From Kuschelorhynchus macadamiae (Eukaryota > Arthropoda > Insecta > Coleoptera > Curculionidae): 64,000 bases of DNA. The position numbers were made by a program, and so were the translations under genes. Below are positions 11,039 through 23,529 of the stretch, piece after piece (within the stretch, counting starts at the first letter, position 1; each line of letters opens with the position of its first letter). The notes below the pieces were generated by a model. It had not been told where the DNA came from, did no database searches, and was given only the letters and a program-made list of their open reading frames with translations. The stretch spans positions 1,301,501-1,365,500 of the forward strand of contig JAUTXW010001311.1 of NCBI GenBank assembly GCA_030620095.1. Reading direction: 5' to 3'.

Positions 11039-12511
11039 ATGCTTCCGGAGAAGATAACATCTAGTAAAAATCCATTAATTCATATTATTAATACTTGTAT
11101 ATTAGAAAATGTATACCCTGATCTTTGTAAAAAAGCAATAATTTTACCTTTACCTAAAGTTTCTCATCCTTCCGATTTCAAGCATTTAAGGCCTATAAGT
11201 ATCCTACCTGCAGTGTCAAAAATTCTAGAACGTCATATTAATAATCAAGTGTCTTCATATGTTAACAACTTTAATATTATACCTGAATGTCAATCAGGAT
11301 TTCGCAAAAATTATAGTACTACAACGTGGCTTGTCAATCTACTTAATGATATATGCTTTAATGAGGAGAAAAGGGAAATCACATGTTTAGGGTTGCTGGA
11401 TTTTAGCAAGGCGTTTGACACGCTTAGTTACAAAATGTTGATAGCAAAATTAAAGTATTTTGGATTTTCTAATAGATCAGTAAAGTTCATTGAATCTTAC
11501 ATGATTAACAGATCACATTGTGTATACATTACCAGAAATTCTAATAAAGATAAATCACAGTATAAACCTCTAAAAACAGGAGTTCCGCAAGGCTCGATTT
11601 TGGGGCCATTATTATTTTCTCTTTATGTTGCGGATATGAACACAAGTATAACATACTCTAAACTTCAACAATATGCCGATGACTCTCAGACATACTTGTC
11701 ATTCACTTTAGACAACCTGCAGATCTCACAAAATAATTTTAATAAAGATCTAGACGGTATACATTACTTTGCAGAAAATCATAATTTAAAATTAAATGCA
11801 TCTAAATCTTGTATTATATTTTTGGTAGCAATAAAAATCTGACAGCACAAGTGTATCAAAGATTTTCCGCGCAGGTAAACAGTGTAAAGTTGCCGTTGGT
11901 CACTACAGCAAAAAACTTGGGTGTTTATTTCGATTCGGATCTCTCATTTAAAACACATATTACAAAGAAAATTAACATTGCTTATATGCGCTTAAAAAAG
12001 TTGGCTACTTTTAAAAAATACTTACCCTTATCAACTAAATATTATTTTTGCGACACCCTCATTCACTCTTTGATTATTGAGACATCGTTTACGATTCCTC
12101 ACTCAGTACAACGATAGCCAATTCCATACAAAAAGTTCAAAATTCATGTATGCGTTTCTCGTAAAATATTTCATATAGACTTCATATTACACCATACCTT
12201 AATAATTACGGTATACTATCCATGAAAACCGTCGTAAGCATCATATGTTATTATTTACTAATAGAATTTTAAAAACTGGACAAGCACCTTACTTATATCA
12301 GCTATTTACTTCATTTGAACACCCTCACGGTACTAAAAATGCGAATAATTTTCGAACTCTTCTACATAGAACAGCTTGCTTTCAGAAATCATTTAGTTTT
12401 GTAGCAATTCAAATGTGGAATAGTCTTCCGCCCAATCTAAAAGAATTTTCATTGAGTAAATTTCGAAAACATACGAAAATAATGTTATTAGACGCTCAAA
12501 GAAGTATTTAA
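11039..12511 (+). pseudogene. LINE reverse transcriptase and C-terminal domain remnant
   Basis: The longest open piece (11,039-11,842) carries the RT core: LPLPKVSHPSDFKHLRPISI, FRKNYSTTTWL, LLDFSKAFDTL (first catalytic Asp), [19 protein letters not shown] and QQYADDSQTYLSF (YADD). A frame change at about 11,820 leads to 11,809-12,117 (NLGVYFDSDLSFKTHI), then a gap and the C-terminal piece 12,245-12,511 (WNSLPPNLKE). This order is typical of CR1/jockey ORF2. At least two frameshifts and one break. Confidence 0.8.
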
Positions 12512-13003
12512 TTTTTTTTTGCTTATACTCGTAGCTTAAATTTTTTTTTATTATTATTCGCTCGTGAATTATAATCCTAATATAATATAATAAGAATTAA
12601 ATTATTTTTAAAGGAATGAAAATCCATGAGTTGCTCACACAAATAAATCAATTCAATGTTTCAAACTTACACTAAAAATCCTTTTGCTTCTTTTTGTTTG
12701 ACTCACCTGGGTGGTCGCTTGGGGATCCTATCCTGGTATTTGCCCTTTGCCTTAATATAGAGTTTATGGTTCATATCATATCATTCAATAATTTAATTTT
12801 TTAGTCATTAAAATATAGACATTATGTATCAAGGTCTGCACCACATATGCATGTTTTTTTAATGTGTTTATGAAACGGTTTTGTAATCAAGGTGTTGTAC
12901 TAATTTGTGCGCTTAAATTATTATATTATTATTGTATTTTTTTTTCTGTATCGAGACAAATAAAAATGTTTTGAATTGAATCATTTGAAAGCAAAAACGA
13001 TTT

Positions 13004-13339
13004 TTGAAAGATGATTGGATTAAAGTAATTTTAAGAAAGACAAATACATTTAAAATAGTCAAAATGAGAAATGAAGACTTCAAAACTACTGCAAACCTGG
13101 AAAAACTTTCGACTAATACAAAAAAAGTAGAGGAAAATGTAAAAGACGAATGGTTAAAAATTCAGTGGCTTAAGTTTGAGTCCGAGGTGTCTTTTAATAT
13201 TTATTTTAAGTATTTCAATAATGAGGGCATTCTTTTCTACACTGTGAACGTAACTAAAAACAGTTTGTCAACTAGTGAACAGGCTGTTGATAAAGATATT
13301 ATGACAAAAGATCAAGATGTTGACGCCCAAGTATCATAA
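13004..13339 (+). CDS. hypothetical 111-residue ORF
   Basis: Open from ATG 13,004 to TAA 13,339, starting just after the LINE 3' end. Lys/Glu-rich; it contains KIVKMRNEDFKTTANLEKLS and KIQWLKFESEVSFNIYFKYF, which look like ordered protein rather than random translation. I do not recognise it with confidence. It could be a fragment of a TE-borne or host protein. No promoter, intron or domain was identified. Confidence 0.3.
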   Translation: MKDDWIKVILRKTNTFKIVKMRNEDFKTTANLEKLSTNTKKVEENVKDEWLKIQWLKFESEVSFNIYFKYFNNEGILFYTVNVTKNSLSTSEQAVDKDIMTKDQDVDAQVS

Positions 13340-14928
13340 GTTAGATTTTATCTAAATGAATCCGACTAGTAAACCGCGTAGGTTATATTATACAAAATAA
13401 ATATATAATTTTTCATGGAATCCAAAAACGTGATTAAAACCATACTTTCCAGGTTAAACAAGCGAAAAATCGTTGCTTTTTGCTACTTGATGCTCGGTTA
13501 TTACCGTGAACTTGCATATTTAATATCTTGCACCTTTATAATTAAAGGGAGTTTCAAGACTTGTCAGTTTTATTTGGATACCATTGTACTTAGGTACTGA
13601 TTAATGCCACGAATTTATACAATACAAAATTTCAAACACTCAGTCCAATATGCAAGGGATATCGTCTGCAAGGGTCGGTCTGATACAAATACCTTTAATT
13701 TATCTTTCATTGAATTTACCCGGTAATTTGTTTTGCGAGACAGACAGCCAGTTGCCTGCAACGAAAGTCAAGCCAAAATGTGGTGAATCGATGTAATCAA
13801 TTGAATATCGATGTCAGTCTATAAATTACCAGCGCCCTTTAAAATAAGAAGCAGAAATTTATTGCCTTGTGAGGTTTTCTTTGAGTCACAATCTATCTAT
13901 TAATCTTTGTTTTTATTGCCGGTTTAATAGATGCCAGCGTTATTTCAAGACATCATTTAGAATTAGGAACATTTTACAGAAACCGGTCCGATTTTTTGGA
14001 GTTTGGGACAGACTGGTTTTGGTGCTACCCACTTTAATCTGTTTTATTCGGAGGCAGTATGCAATAGATGCAATTTTATATTCTTAAAATATTCATTTAT
14101 TCTATTTTTGTTTGGCTATTTATAGAATTGTGTTGATAGTTCCTAATTCCAAATTTAAATTATTAAATATTTTGCTAATATTATGATATCATAAAGTTAT
14201 TTTTAGTTTTATATACATTGATTATCTTTTATAATCTCTATTTGTTCTATAATATTCCAACATACCTTGATTTAAATAATATATATTAATTATACATCAT
14301 TTGTTCAATGAATTTATTGTGTAATTGTCTAAACAATTATGTATATCGCTAACATAATAAAATATTAAGGAAAAGTAAAAAACTTTGTTTGAACGAAAAG
14401 GCGCAAGACTACTGCCATTTAGAATATTTTATACAGAAGCATTTTTTGATGATTCACTCATGACGATTGGTGCCGGTGGTAACAATGGTATTTTACGTCG
14501 TCTGATAAACATATTACACTACTTTATATTTCCATTCGGGTAAAAAAATATTTCTTGATAAACTTTCACCCCCGTATTCACTAATAAGGTTTAAGAGTTA
14601 GACCAGATCTAACTGATATAGTAACTAAAAGTATTAGTTTACCAGTTGTGGTTTTGTTTACCATACTGTAATTTTGAAGTGTTAGAATTACTTATAACTT
14701 TTTTTGAAGATGAACTTTTATTAACAAAACTAAATACAAGTAAACAATATATGTCACTTAACTTCACTTGACAATACTTTTATTGACTAGTAAGTAGTTA
14801 CCTTTTGTAACATAATACGGGGAGGAATCAAATCTAACACCCTTCCTTAATCTGAGCTGTATTATGTTTCAAAAAGTTCCATTCCATTACAAAACTTTTG
14901 AGATCTTTCAGTCTCCAGGGGGTTAATT
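13340..14928. other. AT-rich stretch, no gene seen
   Basis: Nothing supportable as gene, RNA or mobile element. Short ORFs at 13,415 and 13,869 show no motif. Confidence 0.6.
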
Positions 14929-15109
14929 GAAAAAGAAAGAAATTTACTAATGAAGAGTTCAAGTCTGTGAGTACTGGTAACCGAGGAATAAAAGATGGAA
15001 ATCGTGTAAGTCTGAAGAATCTTCCTCCAAAATCTTCAGCGTTGGTACAATTAGAGTCAACAGACCACACCGAAGATTCTGAAACGGAGAATTTTGACCT
15101 GGACCAATA
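14929..15109 (+). pseudogene. possible C-terminal fragment of an unknown protein
   Basis: One frame reads about 59 codons to TAA: KKFTNEEFKSVSTGNRGIKD followed by a Ser/Glu/Asp-rich tail ending SETENFDLDQ. The composition suggests a real protein end, but there is no start and no recognisable domain. Weak support. Confidence 0.2.
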
Positions 15110-16600
15110 AGTAAAAATCAGTTCTAAGAAATAAAATGTTACAAAATATTTGTACTTAAAAAGGAATAAGCCACGTTTTTATAAAAAAAACCATTTTTTT
15201 TAGGTTAACGGTTTATTTTTATAATTTTGGTTTTGTAAAATGCTTGTTTTTTAAATAAAACTTTAATAGGAAAATTGCTGTTTAGTTATATTCAAAACTC
15301 TGATTTCAGGATTTAATTCAATGTTTCAAACTAGGTTTTCCCATATTTATCTTTTGTGGCTTGTTACTTTTTTCCCCAAGCCCTAGCCCCTCAATTGCAA
15401 TAAATATTTTTCAACCTAAATAGTTTGCGGCTAAGTTACCTATATATATGAAACATATTTAGAAATGTTTGTTGGTTCTTGTGGTAAAGAGAAATAAAAC
15501 TCATTTGGATATACCTAATGCAAGTCACACATTTTTTTCAGTTATTAACGTTAATTATTGTACAAGAAAACGCAAACACATTTAGCATTGCTTCATTGAA
15601 TCAAGGCTCTTATGTATCCTAGTTTATTTATTCTAGAAACGCGAGAATCTATTTAGATAAAAAGTGATAACATCTTTGTTACGTTACATTTAAACTCCTA
15701 ACAAATTCTGTTAAGGTAATAAACCTTCATTCAAGTGTATTTGGCAAAATTTTATCCATGGCTATCCATTTTGCTTTTTAGTTTATCATAAAACCCTGGA
15801 GTAGCCATTAAAATTTCTGCTCGACAGTGATATCAAGAGCTCCCTAAGCATTTATAGTACTTGCTTTATTTTAGTGTTTATTTTGGGATTTCTCACTCTA
15901 CTTTATAACAGGGTCGGTCCTAATAGTAGATGCCAAACTATTTTATAACAGATGTGAATAAATTGACAATTTTTTAAAGAAACAAAGCCTTTCTTTAATA
16001 GGACTAAAAAATTTAAAGTTTATAAATTTGTTTCCGTTTTCGATTACATTATGAAGATTGTCGATTTTGTAAATATGTTTTAGGGCATATAAAAGTTTGG
16101 ATTCTTAATATTAGTATCACATTTTGGTTAATTTTAAGTTTGTAATAATTTACAATAAAACAATATAACTAATAAAGCTATCATTGGTTTTATTTAACCT
16201 TGCACCCAATTATCGAAAAAACAAATAATCATATCCCACTGGAATTAACTAGAGGCCTAGAATTAGACCTAGGAAATTTATCAGTTGAGTCAAGAGGTTT
16301 ATTTTTTCACGTTTCACGTCATTTTCCCTCATTTTTAACATCGAGAAGAAAAGATGTCTTGAAATGACATACAGTATTTCCCAGTGTCTTTACTAAATAA
16401 AAAGTAACTATGATAGAAATAATGAAACTCTTTTCTTTATTTTATTTAACGCCTGTTGAAGCAGCATACTTTTCTCGTGTTGACCGCGTCGCGTCATAGG
16501 CCTTAAAGTACAGTGCAACGTTGTACCGTGTCTAATCATTAAACTTACATTTTCAAGTTGTTCTAGGGACGGACGCATTCTCTTCCTTTGCCTACAAAAT
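15110..16600. other. AT-rich stretch, no gene seen
   Basis: No coding, RNA or repeat feature found. The patch at about 16,480-16,560 is less AT-rich but unassigned. Confidence 0.6.
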
Positions 16601-16639
16601 ACCTATTAGTACTCCTGAAGGTTCTGAGAAAGAACAATG

Positions 16640-17480
16640 GAGGGATCCCTCTCCGCCCTTCCTCAAACCGGAGGGCCTTGTCTGGCTTACAGACGGCTCT
16701 CTAATCGAGGAGGGATCTGGGGCGGAAATCTATGAAGAGAGACCCAGGGCAAGAATTAGTCTTGCTCTTGGACGGTATGCGACTGTATATCAGGCTGAGA
16801 TTACAGCAATCTTGGACTGCGAACAGGAAAACCGTTCCAAAGGATATCACGACGAGCATACCTATTTACGCTTTGATAGTCAAGCCACGATTAAGGCTCC
16901 ATCCTGGAACAGGGTGAATTTGCTACTAACACTTGAATGCAGGAAAGCCCTAAGAGAGGCTATGTGTTTTCGATAGGGATAGCTTCATTTGGGTGCCTGG
17001 CCATCAAGGCATTTCACTGAGCCGGAACTTGCCCTTGGAATTGTTCCTTCAGCTGTCAAGGTCAGGATTAAGAATAGCACTGTTGAGGAATTCCGTGCTG
17101 AATGGCACGGGCTAGCAGGACTCAGACGGTCTAAGGTCTTCATATCAGGCTCTTTTAGCCGTTCTAATAGACTTCTGAAACTAAACAACGGCCGACTTAA
17201 AACCATTACCGGGGTTCTCACTGGGCACTGGCTGGTGAACTACTACTTGCATAAAATTGGACTTGACAAAGATCTATACTGCAGGTTTCATGCTGAGGTA
17301 GATGAAACCACTGAGTATCTAGTCTGTCGATGTGACGCTTTAGTCAATGTCAGATTCCTTTGCTTGGGTGACACCTATGTGGAACTTGAGCTTGTGGAAC
17401 GTGCTCGATCTGAAAGGGTCCTATCCTTTCGAAAAAGGAGTGGGCTCTTGGACTGGCACGCCTACTTCGGGGGATAGCAC
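16640..17480 (+). pseudogene. LINE 3' end: RNase H and terminal zinc-knuckle remnant
   Basis: C-terminal part of a non-LTR ORF2 that carries RNase H (I/LOA/jockey-type group). Visible: EGLVWLTDGS (RNase H D-G-S start), LGRYATVYQAEITAILDCEQ (catalytic Glu), YLRFDSQATIKA (DSQA), then after frame breaks near 16,975 the terminal block TITGVLTGHWLVNYYLHKIG and CRFHAEVDETTEYLVCRCDAL (a C-H-C-C-like finger, one Cys as His). Stops about 17,475. The same family occurs at 29,457-29,885 and 46,962-48,125. Truncated and dead. Confidence 0.75.
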
Positions 17481-17489
17481 AATGGGTCC

Positions 17490-18230
17490 CAGTGAGCTAA
17501 AGTGCTGCCCTTGTCTATTTATAATGTATATATCTAACTCCTATAGACTTTTTCATCGAGGAATAGTGGCAAGAGAGGAATTTAGATTACCAGATGGATA
17601 TATTAAATTTTAAATAAAAAGCCTATAAAATCTGTGCCCGTCATTAACGGAAAGTTAAAAAATTATTTTTACAATGACAGATAACCAATTTTTTTTCAAT
17701 CGTTAAAGTTTATCTTTAGTTTTAAAATAGAAATTTACTGTTTCTATTCTTAATATGGTAACTTTAGAAGCAATAATTAAAAACAAAGTTAAAAGTGTCT
17801 GTTGATAATATTTTATTTTACCAGAAGATAATAATCCTCTAATATAATAATATAGATAATGAAACCAAAAACTTATTAGAACTGGTGACATGACTCTCCT
17901 ATTTATGGTACGAAATACGTTCACTTGTTACTTAGCAATTCGGCATGAAATATATTTTAGAATTGTACAAAATTTGGACAGGATTTAAGACATGTGTTAT
18001 TTTTTTGTCCTCATCTATTTTTACAATCCCCAAAAACATATAGGAGATATTTACAATTATCTAGACCCTTGCCGTGTGATGAACATATATATTCTGACGT
18101 ACGGTCGGCAAAAGGCCAACTTTGAAAAAAAAATGTGCAGGTTTTTCCAAACTCGATTTTACCTAATTTCACCTAGGACGAAAATAATGTAAATGTACTT
18201 TTTGTAGTAAAAATATGGAGTTTTGACGTG
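17490..18230. other. no gene seen
   Basis: AT-rich sequence between the LINE tail and the dispersed repeat. No supported feature. Confidence 0.55.
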
Positions 18231-18234
18231 CCCA

Positions 18235-19258
18235 ATCAAAAAAATCACCCTCCCAGGTTTTACATATCGCCACGTTTTAGCATCCTCAGATGTTAAAAAT
18301 ATGTTTTCTAAATTCCATCGGTCTCCCTATCTGTCTGTCAGTTCACGGCGTAGCTAATAAAAACTACTTACCCCAAATTTTTAAGCTATGCTGCGAACTG
18401 ACAGACCGACAAACTGAAAGCCAGATATACAGACACAATGATGGAATAGATAAAACATATATATTTTTGGCATTTAACGATGCTAAAACAAGAACATATG
18501 TGAAACCTGGTGATTTTTCATTATTACAAATATTTTATTTAGCCGCAATTTGGTTTCGCTATATTGAATTCGTACCACAATTTTACCAGTTTATCTCTAT
18601 ACCATAATTAATTATTGCACAAAATCTGAAATCAATTCATTATGTAGTTTTTTCAGGCTGAATTTTTATATATTTTATCAGGCTGTAATTTTGTTGGATT
18701 CATACCAAAATGTTACTAGTTCATTCCAGTGCAGCACTTGATTTTTGTACAAAATTTGAGGTAAATTAGATAATTATTTTTTTGAGTACATCTCTATAGC
18801 ACAAAATTTGAAATCATCAATCCATTAAATAGTTTTTATTAAATAGATTTTTCAAGCTGAATTTTATTAAGCCGCCATTTTATTCCACCATCTTCGATTC
18901 GCACTAAAGTATTACCAGTTGATTCCTAAATAATACTTGATATTTGTCCAAAATTTGAGGTAAATTGGATATGCAGCCTTTTATCAATATTTTTTTAACA
19001 TATCAGTGGGCCGCCATTTTATATCGCTATATTGGATTTTTACCAGTGTTACTAGGTCGTCCCCATATAACCCTTAACTTTTTACCAAAATTTGAAGTTA
19101 TTCGGGTAAGCAGTTAAAGCAAAGCTAAAATTGCGGCGAACAGGCAGACGGAATTCAGAAAATAGGTTTTTCGGCATCTGAAACGTAAAGATCCGAAAAA
19201 ATTTCCGAGGGCGATTTTTCCACGATTGTAATACTTCCCTTTTACGAGGGAAGTAAAA
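18235..19258 (-). repeat. dispersed GCCAT-rich repeat family, inverted pair
   Basis: Main body (about 18,370-19,258) reads on the minus strand from a hairpin head (ACTTCCC and its inverse flanking TCGTAAAA, 19,234-19,256) through ATCGTGGAAAAATCGCCCTC, ATGCCGAAAAAC and TTCCGTCTGCCTG into imperfect units containing TTGGTA.GAATCCA and ATGGCGGCC. A shorter plus-strand head (18,240-18,350; CACCCTCCCAGGTTTTAC, CTGTCTGTCAGTTC) faces it, so 18,240-18,450 is an inverted repeat. Same family at 30.3, 40.1, 48.4 and 56.3 kb. No protein coding seen; class unknown. Confidence 0.6.
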
Positions 19259-19470
19259 AACACAATTTTTAGTACAGTTTTAAGCACATTAAAACAAGTA
19301 ATGATGATTTGAACACGTTTAATACACTCGTGTTTAAACAAAATATCTAACACATAACATTTATATTTTATATTTTTGTACCTCGCACGAGTAAGACGTG
19401 TTTTGGGTTCGCTCTTCGAAAATAGCGTATATAGTTTTTAGCGATGCAGTTCAAATAGTTTATCTTAAAA

Positions 19471-20096
19471 ATGCAGAGCAATTCGAAGATGACAAGATCA
19501 CAACAAAATGATGGTGTTATCAGTGAACAGTTCATAGCCAAGATATGCAAGCAGCAATCTGACCTATTTGCTATGCAGATTGAGGACAAATTTAGAAAAA
19601 TGGAAGAATGTCTCAATGGTCTGGTAGGCAAAATAAGACAAAATACCAAAAAAATTAATGATTTGGAAATTCGGATTGATTCAAACGAACAATTTACTAG
19701 AATGAATAACCTAAGGGTATATGGAATTCAGGAAACTTCTCAGGAAGCTCCAGACAGCCTCGAATCCTCTTTGTTGTTACTGTTTAAAAACAAGTTAAAC
19801 ATCCAAGTTTCTAGTAATGAAATATCTAGATGCTATATATAGAGTTGGTGGTATTAAAGAAGGACATCATCCAATTTGTTTCTTACAAAACCCGTAGTGC
19901 CGTATATGCTAACAAGAAAATGCTCAAGAAAACTGGTTACGTCATCAGGGAGGACCTTACTAAACGACGATTACAAGCGGTGAAGGAAGCAATCGCCCAA
20001 TACGGCCCTCAAAACGTGTGGACTTTAAATGGAAAGGTGTACTATTTGAATAACAACCCTAAAGAAGTGTTCAATTTTAACGACGAGTTGTCCTAA
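19471..20096 (+). pseudogene. LINE ORF1 (coiled coil plus RNA-binding domain), one frameshift
   Basis: Nucleic-acid-binding protein that would package the LINE RNA. Residues about 20-75 form a heptad-like stretch (KMEECLNGLVGKIRQNTKKI), followed by an RRM-like start (FTRMNNLRVYGIQE) and a C-terminal domain typical of insect LINE ORF1 (FVSYKTRSAVYANKKMLKKT, GYVIREDLTKRRLQAVKEA, VWTLNGKVYYL). The first frame stops at 19,840-19,842 and the next resumes by 19,830, so a single frameshift near 19,830-19,860 breaks it. Stop at 20,094-20,096. Confidence 0.75.
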
Positions 20097-20552
20097 TTGA
20101 CGTTGATGGTATCACTTTTTTCCTAAATATCAAAAACGTCACGTGTTTATACTTATTTTATTATTTTTATTTGGGCAGGCAGAAATAGGATTAAAATATT
20201 TCTTTTTAAAATAAAAAGTAACTTTATTTTTCCTTTGGCACATATTTAAATAATAAAGAAAGAACTCTAAATGTAAATAAAAGTATCTTTTTTCTTTTTT
20301 TTTTATTTTTTATCTACATATTGGGTTCATGTTCTTTAAAGTAAAGTAAATACCTGTTTTTTTTTATGTACATGGGTTTATGAATTTATAAACTCATGGT
20401 TTGTGATTTGGGTTTAGAGAATATTTAAAAATAATATGTATCGTACCTGCAATTGACTGGATTGCTGGCCTTAGTTTTTATAGTTTTTGCACCTATTGAA
20501 ATGTGTTATGAGAGTGAACCACATATCAAAAATGTCTTGCTTTATTTCTGCG
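20097..20552 (+). other. LINE inter-ORF spacer
   Basis: About 455 bp of AT-rich sequence between ORF1 and ORF2, with T-rich tracts. No ORF or motif was seen. Confidence 0.5.
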
Positions 20553-21265
20553 GATGCATCAACTGAGCGAATTGGATATTGCGCCAGACGGAGGAAATGA
20601 GGGAAATCTAACCATATCTCATATTAACATTAGATCGTTACTACCTAAACTGAGTGATTTAAAAGATCACATATTATCAAATAAATACGATTTTTTTTTC
20701 AGTTTCAGAAACTTGGTTAACATCAACTATTCCAGATTCATTTGTTTCTATTCCGGGATACTCGATCTACAGACAGGACAGAGAACGAAGGGGTGGTGTC
20801 GTGGTTATATACATAAAAGATAGTGCAAATATTAAAAATGTAAAAGTACTTGACAAAAATAGTAATGAAAACATTGACAACATTTGGATTTCAGCAAAAA
20901 TAAACAATGTAATGGTATGTATTAGCTGTGTGTCTCGTCCTCCTAGAGTAAATTACAGGCTACTTCAGATTTTGGAGGGTAGAATTGCTAAGTGTGTGAT
21001 TATGTGTGATTACTTTTTCTGCCTAGGTGATCTCATATTAATTATTTAAATAGGTCTACACCAGAATATATTTTTTTAGACAAGTTCTTAAATACTTTTA
21101 ATCTACAACAGGTTATTACAACACCAACGCGAATCTCTTCAAACTCTCTACTTGATTTAATAATTGTAAATAAATACGATCACGTTCCATATACTGAAAA
21201 TATTAATTTAGGCCATTTGTCAGATCATTGTTTGGTATACTGCATAGTTGATATACCCTTAAAAC
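20553..21265 (+). pseudogene. LINE ORF2 endonuclease domain, frameshifted
   Basis: Opens MHQLSELDIAPDGG; motifs ISHINIRSLLPKL, then after a frameshift near 20,700 a SETW-like site, then RRGGVVVYIKD (about 20,790-20,815), WISAKINNVMVCISCVSRPP, and after another shift QQVITTPTRISSNSLLDLII and LSDHCLVYC (catalytic SDH). The GDFN motif is not readable near 21,010-21,030, where the frame is lost. Apurinic-type nuclease of CR1/jockey LINEs, inactive here. Confidence 0.7.
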
Positions 21266-21310
21266 AAAAAAATAAACCTATTTTTTTATTCGTTCAGGGA
21301 TATAAAAAAT

Positions 21311-21718
21311 ATGGATATGGCTCTTTTCAACAGTGATCTTCAAAATATTTCTTGGCACTGTATTTACAATGAAGTTGATCTAGATAGGAAAGTCCAAGCA
21401 TTTGAAAATTGTATAAATGAGATTTTCAATAAGCATACGCCAATCAGAAAGATAAGAATCACCAAAAGTTACTGCCCTTGGATAACCTCAAACATTAAAC
21501 ACATGATGCGTTTGAGAGATCATGCTCTTAATGAGTATCGTAGAGGCCTAAAATCACTTAACGTTACATTTGCTCAAACCCAATCAAAATTAACATATTA
21601 CAAGGAATTTCCTAATCTAGTAACATCCTCGATTCGCCGTGAAAAGAAGGCTTTCATAGAGTTTGAATTAAATCAAAATCACAAAAATTCCAAAACACCT
21701 TTGGAACGCAGTAAATAA
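21311..21718 (+). pseudogene. LINE ORF2 endonuclease-RT linker
   Basis: Open 135 residues to TAA 21,718. MDMALFNSDLQNISWHCIYN, a CPWITSNIKHMMRLRDHALN block (the PWI motif is standard between endonuclease and RT) and a basic RREKKAFIEFEL stretch. A break of about 200 bp separates it from the RT frame. Confidence 0.65.
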
Positions 21719-21929
21719 ATTAAATATAAATACTAAGTGCCCCCAGCGACGTTCCGGATCATCTAAAGGATGCCAATAAAATAAACACCTTTTTCATATC
21801 TTCCATTGTGCGAACAGAACCAAATTTGCAAACGATTCAATATTTTATTCAAAATAAGGATCCAACTATCGCAAATAACGTGTTTAACTTCTTAAGCTTG
21901 TCTCGCCTGATATTGTTACATCAAAACTT

Positions 21930-23048
21930 ATGAACATTAAATCAAATGCTAAAGGTATTGACAAAATATCTGGGGACATGATAAAACTGTGTGTGCCTTA
22001 CTGTGTACCAGCTCTTACCCATCTGATTAATTCATCACTACTTGGTGGAGTTGTGCCCAGTCGCTGGAAACATTCTCTTATTACCCCTATTCCAAAAAAA
22101 GACAAAATTTCTGAATTTAATCGGATAAGGCCTATTCGTATTCTGTCGGTACTCTCAAAAATTATGGAGTCTATTGTCTATGACCAATTAGAGGGCTATA
22201 CTGATAGAAATAAGATTCTACCGTGCAAACAATCAGGTTTTCGTTCTGGGTACAGCACTACCACAGCTCTTTCTGACGTTATTGATGACTTGTTACGAGC
22301 AATGGATAAGGAAAAACTTTCTCTTTTGACAATGTTGGATTACTCACGAGCATTTGACACAATACATTATGAACTTTTGATCTCCAAACTCAGGTATTAT
22401 GGTTTATCACAGGAATCTGTGGACTGGTTTAGAAATTATTTGATTGGTAGGTATCAACAGGTGAAATTGGTGAGTGATGGTGAGGTTAGCCTTTCAGATA
22501 GCTTAGTGAATCCGAGTGGGGTGCCACAGGGCTCCATTCTAGGTCCCTTGTTGTTTGCCATTTACACGGCTGATATTGTAAAATCAGTTGATATAAATAT
22601 CCATTTGTACGCTGACGACTGTCAAGTATATACCTCTTTCAACCCTAACGACGAGGAGGAGCGGGTGGTGACTGTTATGAATAGAAATTTGAATGCTTTG
22701 CATACGTGGTCACAAAATAACTGTTTAATATTAAACCCGTCTAAGACTGTAGCCATACTGATTGGTTTTGAGAAGCAAAGACAAAAGGTCAACCTAAAAG
22801 ATAGAATTTTACTTGGAAATGATATTGTTGCTTTCAATACACATTTTAGAAATCTAGATCTAATTATAGACCAAAACTTAAGTTTTTCTAACCATGTAAT
22901 CAGTAAAATACAGTTAGCGTATCTACGCCTCAAAAATATGTATCAGTTTAAAAACATTTTAAATTTTCAAGTTAAACTTAAATTAATTGAGTCCTTGATC
23001 CTATCCTTATTCAACTACTGCGACGCAATACGGCCCGTATCTAAATAA
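21930..23048 (+). pseudogene. LINE ORF2 reverse transcriptase core
   Basis: 372-residue open segment with all main RT motifs: ITPIPKKDKISEFNRIRPIR, FRSGYSTTTAL, LLTMLDYSRAFDTIHYELL (first Asp), [20 protein letters not shown] and IHLYADDCQVYTSF (YADD). Then FRNLDLIIDQNLSFSNHV and LKLIESLILSLFNYCD. It stops at 23,046-23,048 where a frameshift occurs; the same protein continues in 23,071-23,265. This is the best preserved LINE RT in the window. Confidence 0.85.
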
Positions 23049-23070
23049 TGATTACTCAAATCGTATACAG

Positions 23071-23265
23071 GTGGTTCAAAATGCTTGTCTCAGATACTCT
23101 ACAAACATCAGGAGGCGGGATCACATAACGCCTTATTATTTACAGTATGGTTTACTTAAGATGAATGATAGAAGAGATGTGCATTTCTTGACATTTATAA
23201 AAAAAATAATATCATCAGGGCTCCCTTCCTATCTGAGAGATAAGTTGGTTTTTGCTAGTGAAAAT
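23071..23265 (+). pseudogene. LINE ORF2 C-terminal part, before the copia insertion
   Basis: Reads MVQNACLRYSTNIRRRDHIT, LLKMNDRRDVHFLTF and LPSYLRDKLVFAS, a typical CR1/jockey ORF2 C-terminal region. Cut by the copia 5' LTR; the last 5 bases (AAAAT, 23,261-23,265) are the target duplication. Confidence 0.8.
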
Positions 23266-23436
23266 TGTTGAAATTGTATAACCCAAAATGCTGTTTGTTG
23301 TTGCGCCACTGTACTTTATATAGGCGATATTATTTTAACACATCAGCAGAAATGCTTATTGATAATTTTCTCTTATATAGTTATTAATAAAATTAGTCTG
23401 TGCTGGAAATTCAACAAGCGTATTTCATTTTTAATA
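23266..23436 (+). repeat. copia 5' LTR
   Basis: 171 bp; matches 27,420-27,590 except for T/A near 23,393 and A/G near 23,422. A TATATAGG-like segment may serve as the promoter. Confidence 0.92.
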
Positions 23437-23450
23437 GGTTATGGGCCCAG
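23437..23450 (+). promoter_or_regulatory. copia primer-binding site (internal tRNA-iMet)
   Basis: GGTTATGGGCCCAG abuts the 5' LTR and is complementary to the anticodon region of initiator tRNA-Met, as in Drosophila copia, which primes from a tRNA half rather than the 3' CCA end. Confidence 0.88.
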
Positions 23451-23529
23451 GCCGTCGCGAAACCCATTGATAACCTCCGAAATTTGATATCGTGTTTTGT
23501 TAGTTTAATTTCCGAGTAATCGCACAAGA

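Larger units (their letters stand above)
9790..12990 (+). mobile_element. CR1/jockey-like non-LTR retrotransposon, 5' truncated
   Basis: One LINE ORF2 can be followed from the endonuclease start to the 3' UTR, in many frames. No ORF1 is visible upstream. The 3' end is placed near 12,980 after GACAAATAAAAATG and a TTGAATTGAA-like tail; target duplications were not found. It is a different and more decayed relative of the LINE at 19.4-28.1 kb. Confidence 0.75.
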
